Assembly (NCBI GenBank): GCA_004555915.1
Contig: SFJM01000012.1
Location: forward strand, 1-64,000
Origin: Clostridiales bacterium
GTDB taxonomy: Bacteria; Bacillota; Clostridia; Oscillospirales; Butyricicoccaceae
Direction: 5' to 3'
DNA length: 64,000 nt
Part shown: piece after piece, positions 58,142 through 64,000 of the stretch
How positions within the stretch are numbered: the first letter of the stretch is position 1
Layout of the letters: every line of letters starts with the position of its first letter
Notes under the pieces: generated by a model
Seen by the model: the letters and a program-made list of their open reading frames with translations, nothing else
The model's database searches: none
Told to the model about the DNA's origin: nothing
Made by a program: the position numbers and the translations under genes

Positions 58142-59185
58142 TTATGAAGGTTTGCGGAATACCCAGTTCCGCTGGATAAAATAGCTGATGCAGAACAGGA
58201 AGGTATCCACCAGAATTTTTATCACGGTCAATGGCAGGGGCAGGAAGGACAGCAGTGTTACCAACCCGCCGCTTGCCAGCATCTGGCACAAAAATAGAAT
58301 CAGATAACGGATTCCCTGGGCTTTCCAGTCCTCTTCCCGGCTGCCAAAACTCCAGTTGCGGTTGAGGGTGAAATTAAATACGCCGGAGCAGATGCGGGCG
58401 GCAACCGTTGCGGCAAGAATCGCCTGTGCCGTGCGGGTGGGAAGCAGGAAGGAAAACAACGCAAACAGGGCGATGTCTACCACAAAGCTGCTGAGGGAGG
58501 CTACCACAAACCGCAGGGGCATGGCATAAATCCGTGCGGAATCCACAATGGGACGGAAATGGGAGACTGCATTGCCATCCTCATAAATTGTCTCAATCGG
58601 CAAATAATAAAGTGGCAGTTTGTTTTGCGCCGCAGTGAACAGGAAATTCATCTCATATTCATACCGGCTACCGGGGACAGACAGGGCAAAATCAAAAAAT
58701 GCGGAGGGGATACCCCGCAGTCCGGTCTGTGTATCCGGACAGGCAATGCCGGTGGACAGGCGGAAAAATAACGAGGTAAACCGATTGCCGAACCGGCTGC
58801 GCGGGGGAACATCCGGACGGGAAAAATCCCGTGTACCCAGTATGATGTGCTCCGGATGCTGTACCGTTTCCCGGGCAACCCGTAGGATATCCGTGACAGC
58901 GTGCTGGCCGTCCCCATCCGCCGTGACCACGCCCTGGAGGTCAGGATACTGTTCCATGGCGGCACGCAGTCCGGTACGGATGGCCGCACCCTTGCCCTGA
59001 TTGACCTCATGGCGCACCACTGTGCAGCCAAGGTCGGCGCATCGGTCAAAGAACGAACGGGTCCGGGCACTGCTGCCGTCATCAATGAGGATAATTTTAT
59101 CTGCGCCGCCGGACCGCAGGGATTCTGCCAGCCGCACCAGCGCTTCATTGGGATCCAAAGACGGGATCAGGATAGCGATATTCAT
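58142..59185 (-). CDS. Glycosyltransferase family 2 fused to a GtrA-like membrane domain
   Basis: 347 aa. Residues 1-215 are a GT-A glycosyltransferase (IDDGSSARTRSFFDRCADLG; GKGAAIRTGL; TADGDGQH as the DxD motif; PDTQTGLRGIPSAFF), of the polyprenyl-phosphate sugar synthase type. Residues 220-345 are a GtrA domain with four hydrophobic helices (FVVASLSSFVVDIALFALFS; RNWSFGSR; YFIQRNWVFRKPS). In O-antigen systems GtrA flips or anchors the lipid-linked sugar; one polypeptide here would do both steps. ATG 59185 follows GGAGGG. Confidence 0.88.
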   Translation of the reverse strand: MNIAILIPSLDPNEALVRLAESLRSGGADKIILIDDGSSARTRSFFDRCADLGCTVVRHEVNQGKGAAIRTGLRAAMEQYPDLQGVVTADGDGQHAVTDILRVARETVQHPEHIILGTRDFSRPDVPPRSRFGNRFTSLFFRLSTGIACPDTQTGLRGIPSAFFDFALSVPGSRYEYEMNFLFTAAQNKLPLYYLPIETIYEDGNAVSHFRPIVDSARIYAMPLRFVVASLSSFVVDIALFALFSFLLPTRTAQAILAATVAARICSGVFNFTLNRNWSFGSREEDWKAQGIRYLILFLCQMLASGGLVTLLSFLPLPLTVIKILVDTFLFCISYFIQRNWVFRKPS

Positions 59186-59204
59186 GTAGGATCCCTCCGT
59201 TTCC

Positions 59205-60164
59205 TCAGTCAAACAATGACATAAATTCCACCCGGGGGGCGGTAAAGGTTTTGCCGTTCAGGTATGCCAGCGCACCGGCATCCGTGGTAAAATCAAACCG
59301 CAGCTTGTGGGAGCACAGCGCCTGGGATTTGCGATGGTATTTCCGGTTCATTTCATTGGTACCATATTTGCTGTCACCCAGCAGGGGGCGCCCCATATGG
59401 GCGAACTGCGCACGCAGCTGGTGGGTGCGTCCGGTAATCAGGTCGCATTCCACCAGAGACAGCTCCGGGGTTTCCTTCAGGACATGGTATTGGGTAATGG
59501 CGGTCCGGGCACCGGGTACCGGACGGTTGTGTACCGTGACACGGTGCTCCGCCTCGTGACGCAGAATATAGTTTTGGATACGTCCGTCTTTGGGGCGTAC
59601 ATGGCCACAGGTGACACAGAGATAACTCTTGTGGATTTCCCGGTCACGGATTTTCTGGTTCATCACCCGCAGGGCTTCGGCAGTTTTTGCCGCAATGACA
59701 ATACCGGAGGTGCCCCGGTCGATGCGGTTGCACAGGGAAGGGGTAAAGGAAGCCTCCTCATCCGGATTCCAGCGCCCATACTGGAACAGATAAGCCTGAA
59801 TGCGGGCAATCAGGGTATCCGTGGTGCCATTGTCATCGGCATGTACCACCAGACCGGCAGGCTTGTTCACCAGCAGGATATGGTCATCCTCATAGATGAC
59901 GGAGATGTTGGGCTTGACATGCAGATAGGCCTCGGTTTCGCTGCGCTTTTTGGGCGCTTCAAAAAATTCATCATTAATATACAGCTGCAGAATATCCCCC
60001 TCCTGCAGGCGGTAGGCAAATTCCGTGCGTTTGCCGTTGACCTTGATGCGCTTGATGCGGATATATTTATGCATCAGCCCGCCGGGCAGATGCGGGACAG
60101 CCTTTTCCAGAAACTTATTCAGCCGCTGGCCGCTGTCATTTTTTTGAATGGTGAACTGTTTCAC
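59205..60164 (-). CDS. RluA-family pseudouridine synthase
   Basis: 319 aa. N-terminal S4 domain (RLNKFLEKAVPHLP; IRIKRIKVNGKR) and catalytic domain with the nucleophilic Asp in NRIDRGTSGI (most homologues HRLDRDTSG), plus the GRTHQLRAQFAHMGRPLLGD motif. It modifies a uridine in rRNA or tRNA; which one cannot be told. GTG 60164 is chosen because AGGAGG lies 10 bases upstream, inside the longer frame that opens at ATG 60197. It starts a minus-strand group with the GT2-GtrA gene. Confidence 0.92.
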   Translation of the reverse strand: MKQFTIQKNDSGQRLNKFLEKAVPHLPGGLMHKYIRIKRIKVNGKRTEFAYRLQEGDILQLYINDEFFEAPKKRSETEAYLHVKPNISVIYEDDHILLVNKPAGLVVHADDNGTTDTLIARIQAYLFQYGRWNPDEEASFTPSLCNRIDRGTSGIVIAAKTAEALRVMNQKIRDREIHKSYLCVTCGHVRPKDGRIQNYILRHEAEHRVTVHNRPVPGARTAITQYHVLKETPELSLVECDLITGRTHQLRAQFAHMGRPLLGDSKYGTNEMNRKYHRKSQALCSHKLRFDFTTDAGALAYLNGKTFTAPRVEFMSLFD

Positions 60165-60432
60165 AGCCTGATAACCTCCTGCCGTTGCTTCATGCATTTA
60201 GTTTAACCGCACCGGCGGGGAAAAGCAATGTTTTTTGCGAAGAATGCCATGACTTTCTGGTTTCAGCGTCCGGAACAGGCGGGAGAAAAGGAACTGTCAC
60301 TTTTTTACAACAAAACAGGGGAAATTACGAAAGTTTTTTACGGGAAAATTACCATAAAAAGCTGAAATTTTTTTGATTTTGTGATATAATACATAAATCC
60401 TGAAAATGTGGGATGGAATGCAGAGTTTACTG

Positions 60433-60462
60433 TTGACAAACTGTGTTTTCATGGGGTATACT
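60433..60462 (+). promoter_or_regulatory. Promoter of yceD-rpmF
   Basis: TTGACA (60433-60438), 18-base spacer, TATACT (60457-60462), 28 bases before the yceD start; a second, extended -10 (TGATATAAT) lies near 60380-60388. The gap 60165-60489 holds no gene. Confidence 0.75.
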
Positions 60463-60489
60463 AACAATTGACCGTCAGCGAGGATTGCT

Positions 60490-60993
60490 ATGAAACTCGA
60501 TTTGAAACGTATCTCGGTAACAGATGGAGCGGTGATTCCGTTTTCCTATGATGCCGACCTGACACAAGAGGAAATGAACGGGGAATACCCGTTCCGTACA
60601 CCGGTTCATATCGAAGGGGAGGTCCGGAATCATCTGGGCATTCTCAAGCTGCATGCAACGGCAAACGCACTGTATGAAACACGGTGTGCCCGCTGTCTGA
60701 CGCCCGTAAATGTGGATCTTGACGTAACGTGTGACATGATCCTGTCGCGCGAGGAACAGAAGGATGACCGGGATGACGTATACCAGCTGGAAGGCGACAG
60801 CATTGAGCTGGATGATATCGTGATCCCCGCGCTGATTCTGGAAGTCGATTTTGCATACTACTGCAAACCGGACTGCAAGGGCCTGTGCCCGAAATGCGGT
60901 AAAAACCGGAATGAAGGTCCCTGCGGCTGTGACGGACGTGAGATTGACAGTCGACTGGCTGTCCTTCAGAAACTTCTGGACAAGAAGGACTGA
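60490..60993 (+). CDS. yceD: DUF177 protein YceD
   Basis: 167 aa protein of the YceD/DUF177 family, linked to 23S rRNA or L32 metabolism and almost always upstream of rpmF. The pattern is clear: a beta-rich N-terminus (RTPVHIEGEVRNHLGILKLH), CARCLTPVNVDL, and a zinc-finger-like end KPDCKGLCPKCGKNRNEGPC. The AGCGAGGAT region gives a modest ribosome site. rpmF follows 58 bases later, after AGGAGGTG. Confidence 0.92.
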   Translation: MKLDLKRISVTDGAVIPFSYDADLTQEEMNGEYPFRTPVHIEGEVRNHLGILKLHATANALYETRCARCLTPVNVDLDVTCDMILSREEQKDDRDDVYQLEGDSIELDDIVIPALILEVDFAYYCKPDCKGLCPKCGKNRNEGPCGCDGREIDSRLAVLQKLLDKKD

Positions 60994-61051
60994 AGACACT
61001 GCAATTCATCAAAAAAGAACTTTAAGGATAGACAGAGGAGGTGTTACCGAA

Positions 61052-61234
61052 ATGGCAGTACCAAAGAGAAAGACTTCTAAGGCAAGACGTGATACAAGAC
61101 GTAATAATGTTTGGAAGCTGGCTACTCCGGGTCTGGTTAAGTGCCCGAAGTGTGGCGAACTGAAGCTCCCGCATCAGGTTTGCAAGGCTTGCGGCTCCTA
61201 CAATGGCCGTGAAGTCCTGAAGGTTTCCGAGTGA
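61052..61234 (+). CDS. rpmF: Ribosomal protein L32
   Basis: 60 aa large-subunit protein. N-terminus AVPKRKTSKARRDTRR is diagnostic, followed by the zinc ribbon CPKCGEL ... CKACGSYNGRE of the zinc-binding (C+) form. GAGGAGG precedes ATG 61052. Second gene of the yceD-rpmF operon; plsX, the usual next gene, is absent and a terminator follows. Confidence 0.97.
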   Translation: MAVPKRKTSKARRDTRRNNVWKLATPGLVKCPKCGELKLPHQVCKACGSYNGREVLKVSE

Positions 61235-61264
61235 TTTCGGAGCACCCCGGCAGATTGAACAAAG

Positions 61265-61303
61265 AATAGAGAAGGGGTCAATGGCTTCCTTCTCTATTTT
61301 TTT
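61265..61303 (+). terminator. Rho-independent terminator of yceD-rpmF
   Basis: Perfect 11-base stem AATAGAGAAGG / CCTTCTCTATT with a 12-base loop, then TTTTTG. Confidence 0.85.
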
Positions 61304-61324
61304 GCCGTAATTCGGCAAGTAACC

Positions 61325-61388
61325 TTGACGGGGACGCTGAGAAATGCGATAATCGGAACAAGGAGTATACAGTTTCAATTGAGACTGT
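61325..61388 (+). promoter_or_regulatory. Promoter and palindrome upstream of der
   Basis: TTGACG (61325-61330), 17-base spacer, GATAAT (61348-61353). Sixteen bases further is the near-perfect 20-base palindrome ACAGTTTCAATTGAGACTGT (61369-61388), placed in the early transcribed region where a repressor could act. The remaining leader to 61591 has no gene. Confidence 0.5.
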
Positions 61389-61591
61389 TTTGGGCGGTAT
61401 CGGAACAATCAGATGCTGCTCTGGATCAAGTGAAAATCCAGTGAAAAAACTTGTCATCAGGGGCATGAAAACGGAAAAAGTGCCTGCTGTACCATGAAAA
61501 AACATCTGCTGTCTGTATGTTCTGAACGGACAGCAATGGTCTGGCTGCAGCGGTTCCTGTCCATGCCCTGCAGACCGAAAGGAGTATTCAT

Positions 61592-62923
61592 ATGGCTAAG
61601 CCCGTTGTGGCAATTGTGGGACGACCCAATGTGGGAAAATCCCAGTTGTTTAACCGCTTTGCGGGAAAGCGTCTTTCCATTGTGGAAGATACCCCGGGTA
61701 TTACCCGTGACCGCCTGTATGCGGATTGTGAATGGCGCGGACGCACCTTTCAGGTTGTGGATACCGGCGGTATTGAGCCAAGTACCGACAGCGAAATATT
61801 GAAATTTATGCGTGTGCAGGCAGAAACTGCGATTCAGGCAGCAGATGTCATTATCCTGATGACAGACCTGCGCAGCGGCATTACCGCCACAGACCAGGAG
61901 GTAGCAGCCATGCTGCGCCGTTCCGGCAAGCCGATTGTGCTGGCAGTAAACAAATGTGACAGGCCAGGTGCGGAGCCGCCGGAATTTTATGAATTTTATA
62001 ATCTGGGGCTGGGTGATCCCTATGCCATTTCCGCCCTGCATGGCTATGGCACCGGTGATCTTCTGGATGCCTGCTATGCGCATTTCCCGGAGAACGTGGA
62101 GGATGATGAGGACAACCAGTTCATCAAGGTTGCCGTCATCGGCAAGCCGAATGTGGGCAAGTCCTCCCTGGTAAACCAGATTCTGGGTGAGGAGCGTGTC
62201 ATTGTCAGCAATATGGCAGGTACCACCCGTGACAGCGTGGATTCCCGCTTTGAGAATTCCAAGGGAAAATATCTGCTGATTGATACGGCAGGTATCCGCA
62301 AACATTCCAAAATCGACGAAAAAATTGAAAAATTCAGCGTCATGCGTTCTCTTATGGCAATTGAACGGGCAGATGTCTGCGTGATTATGATTGATGCCAC
62401 CGAGGGCGTTACCGAGCAGGATACCAAGGTTGCCGGTGAAGCGCACGATGCGGGCAAGGCATGCATTATCGTTGTGAATAAATGGGACCTGGTTGAAAAG
62501 GATGGCAAGACCATGGAGCAGTATACCCAGCGGGTACGCATCGGGCTTGCGTATATGCCATATGCCCCGGTGCTGTTCCTGTCTGCCAAGACCGGTGCCC
62601 GTGTGCATAAGCTGTTTGACTGTATCAATGAGGTTTATGAGCAGAATGGCCGCCGGATTCCCACCGGTCAGCTCAATACGCTGCTGGCGGAGGCAACTGC
62701 CCGTGTCCAGCCGCCTACCGATAAGGGCCGCCGTCTGAAGATTTATTACATGACGCAGTCCGGTGTCCGTCCGCCTACGTTTGTCTGTTTCTGTAATGAT
62801 GCACAGCTGTTCCATTTCTCGTACCAGCGGTATCTGGAAAACCAGATCCGTGATGTATATGGACTGAATGGTACACCAATCCGCATGATTATCCGTGAAC
62901 GGAATAATAAGGAGAACGATTGA
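61592..62923 (+). CDS. der: Ribosome biogenesis GTPase Der (EngA)
   Basis: Tandem-GTPase factor for 50S assembly, 443 aa. First G domain: GRPNVGKS (10-17), then Gln where homologues have Thr (GKSQLFN rather than GKSTLFN), DTGGIE, NKCD. Second G domain: GKPNVGKSSLVN, DTAGIRKH, NKWD, SAKTG. A C-terminal KH-like domain closes it. GAAAGGAG precedes the ATG. The stop overlaps the plsY start (TGATG), linking the two. Confidence 0.96.
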   Translation: MAKPVVAIVGRPNVGKSQLFNRFAGKRLSIVEDTPGITRDRLYADCEWRGRTFQVVDTGGIEPSTDSEILKFMRVQAETAIQAADVIILMTDLRSGITATDQEVAAMLRRSGKPIVLAVNKCDRPGAEPPEFYEFYNLGLGDPYAISALHGYGTGDLLDACYAHFPENVEDDEDNQFIKVAVIGKPNVGKSSLVNQILGEERVIVSNMAGTTRDSVDSRFENSKGKYLLIDTAGIRKHSKIDEKIEKFSVMRSLMAIERADVCVIMIDATEGVTEQDTKVAGEAHDAGKACIIVVNKWDLVEKDGKTMEQYTQRVRIGLAYMPYAPVLFLSAKTGARVHKLFDCINEVYEQNGRRIPTGQLNTLLAEATARVQPPTDKGRRLKIYYMTQSGVRPPTFVCFCNDAQLFHFSYQRYLENQIRDVYGLNGTPIRMIIRERNNKEND

Positions 62924-63537
62924 TGGGTACCATTCTGTTTCTGGTTGCTGTAGGATATCTGCTGGGCAGCTTTAATTCTGCCATTGTGGTATCCAGGGTA
63001 TTTATGGGCTATGATATCCGCACAAAAGGCAGTGGAAATGCCGGGCTGACCAATTCCTATCGCTGTATGGGAACCAGGCCGACGGTTTTTGTCCTGCTGG
63101 GTGACATTGCCAAGGCTGTGATTGCTTCGGTGATTGGCAGCATGATGATGGGCTCGCTGGGTGTGCTGATTGCGGGCTGCAGTGCGATTATCGGCCATAT
63201 GTTCCCGCTGTATTTCCGGTTTAAGGGCGGAAAAGGCATTCTGGTCGGCGGTACAATGATTGCCGTATTTGACTGGAGAATTTTCTGTATTGTCATGCTG
63301 TTTTTCTTTGTCCTGGTAGGGATAACCAAATGGGTCTCCCTGGGTTCGATTGTTGCCACGTCGCTGGTTCCATTCCTCACATTGTTTTTTTATCGGAATG
63401 ACCCGAACCTGCTGCCGATGGCAGTGATTCTGTTTGCTGTTGCAATCGGTGTGGTTTATATGCACCGTGGAAACATTGTGCGCATCGCACAGGGGAAGGA
63501 AAATAAATTTACACTGCACAGCGGAAAAGGCAAGTGA
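62923..63537 (+). CDS. plsY: Acyl-phosphate:glycerol-3-phosphate acyltransferase
   Basis: First acyl transfer in phospholipid synthesis, 204 aa, five transmembrane helices. Motifs: GYLLGSFNSAIVVSR, GSGNAGLTNSYRCMG, and HMFPLYFRFKGGKG. ATG 62923 overlaps the der stop; AAGGAG lies upstream. It is followed by gpsA, which makes its glycerol-3-phosphate substrate, the common der-plsY-gpsA order. Confidence 0.95.
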   Translation: MGTILFLVAVGYLLGSFNSAIVVSRVFMGYDIRTKGSGNAGLTNSYRCMGTRPTVFVLLGDIAKAVIASVIGSMMMGSLGVLIAGCSAIIGHMFPLYFRFKGGKGILVGGTMIAVFDWRIFCIVMLFFFVLVGITKWVSLGSIVATSLVPFLTLFFYRNDPNLLPMAVILFAVAIGVVYMHRGNIVRIAQGKENKFTLHSGKGK

Positions 63538-63573
63538 GATCTGTGCTGTACAGGTGAGGGCAAGGAGTTTACG

Positions 63574-64000
63574 ATGAAGATTTTTGTTGTTGGCTGCGGC
63601 GGATGGGGTATGGCCCTGTCAATCCTGCTGCATGAAAATGGACATGAAGTCACAGCGTGGTCGTGCTTTGAAGAAGAATGCAGGCTGTTGAAGGAGAATC
63701 GCGGCAATGAAAAGCTGCTTCCGGGTGTGAAGCTGCCGGAGGAAATTGGTCTGACAACCGATCTCAGCGGTGCGGCAGAGGCAGATATTGTACTGATGGC
63801 GGTACCGTCCTTTGCGGTGCATTCCACGGCGGAGCAGCTGTCTGCTGTGATCCGGGAAGGCACCCCGATTGTCAATGTGGGCAAGGGACTGGACCGGGAT
63901 AATGGCTACTGCCGTTTTTCCGAAACCATCCAGAAGGCAACAGGGAACAAAAATCCGGTGGTTGCCTTAACCGGCCCCACCCATGCGGAGGAAGTATCCA
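63574..64000 (+). CDS. gpsA: NAD(P)H-dependent glycerol-3-phosphate dehydrogenase (partial)
   Basis: The first 142 codons before the window ends. Begins MKIFVVGCGGWGMALSILLH, the dinucleotide-binding motif (GCGGWG; usually GAGSWGTA), then IVNVGKGLDRDNG with the catalytic-lysine region and ALTGPTHAEEVS (GPSHAEEV in homologues). It supplies sn-glycerol-3-phosphate for PlsY. AAGGAG precedes ATG 63574. Confidence 0.92.
   Translation, partial: MKIFVVGCGGWGMALSILLHENGHEVTAWSCFEEECRLLKENRGNEKLLPGVKLPEEIGLTTDLSGAAEADIVLMAVPSFAVHSTAEQLSAVIREGTPIVNVGKGLDRDNGYCRFSETIQKATGNKNPVVALTGPTHAEEVS

Overview
The window reads as chromosome of a Gram-positive, endospore-forming member of the Clostridia, most likely an anaerobic gut Oscillospirales (Butyricicoccus/Agathobaculum-like); this placement is inference. 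Support comes from the sporulation genes spoIIGA, sigE and sigG, from ribonuclease J, YloU/YloV, SmpB-tmRNA, DUF3783 and DUF896 proteins, an SLH-domain surface protein, VanW and 3D cell-wall proteins, strong AGGAGG ribosome binding sites and TTGACA/TATAAT promoters. Most of the sequence is ordinary core genome. I see no rRNA, tRNA, CRISPR array, transposase or integrase.

Layout. 1-6.5 kb: an oligopeptide-type binding lipoprotein, a DUF3783 protein, an ECF sigma/anti-sigma pair, and the yloU-yloV-pth group. 6.5-11.1 kb: lexA-recG behind a LexA-like palindrome, then an SLH protein carrying YD-like repeats. 11.1-12.1 kb: smpB and tmRNA in tandem. 12.3-15.7 kb: a ribokinase and nadB-nadC. 15.7-16.6 kb: a gene-poor stretch with two dispersed palindromic elements and a small XRE regulator. 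16.6-20.6 kb: a lipoprotein, a TSUP transporter split into two half-genes, a IIA(Glc)-like protein without its histidines, and prfB without its frameshift. 20.8-33.1 kb: secA, a Zn-dependent phospholipase C-like protein, ychF, a vanW protein, metG and tatD. 33.1-38.1 kb: metY, then a tight operon DUF896 / CCA-adding enzyme fused to a heavy-metal-associated (HMA) domain / HD protein / YjbQ, followed by an A+T-richer phage-like islet. 38.1-45.5 kb: an OGG-type glycosylase, a phosphodiester glycosidase, a Na/Pi carrier, a glutamine amidotransferase, an Smr protein, a cupin, an SH3/3D cell-wall protein with WalR-like boxes upstream, and a shortened MetH-like protein. 46-50.7 kb: RNase J with a long leader, a thioredoxin-reductase-like protein, birA, ylmH. 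50.8-54.9 kb: spoIIGA-sigE facing an inverted cbiK and sigG, and a HAD phosphatase. 55-57.9 kb: a P1B metal ATPase with a His/Cys repeat array, behind a consensus promoter with an ArsR/SmtB-type operator. 57.9-64 kb: a small Cys protein, a GT2-GtrA protein, an RluA-type synthase, yceD-rpmF, der-plsY and the start of gpsA.

Working together: translation rescue and termination (smpB/ssrA, pth, prfB), NAD synthesis (nadBC), sulfur amino acid metabolism (metY, MetH-like), sporulation control (spoIIGA/sigE/sigG), DNA repair (lexA, recG, OGG), and envelope and phospholipid functions (secA, vanW, 3D protein, plsY, gpsA). The most unusual items are the CCA-HMA fusion, the IIA protein lacking both histidines, the non-alanine tmRNA tag start, the ATPase repeat array, the paired-hairpin dispersed element and the inverted sigG.
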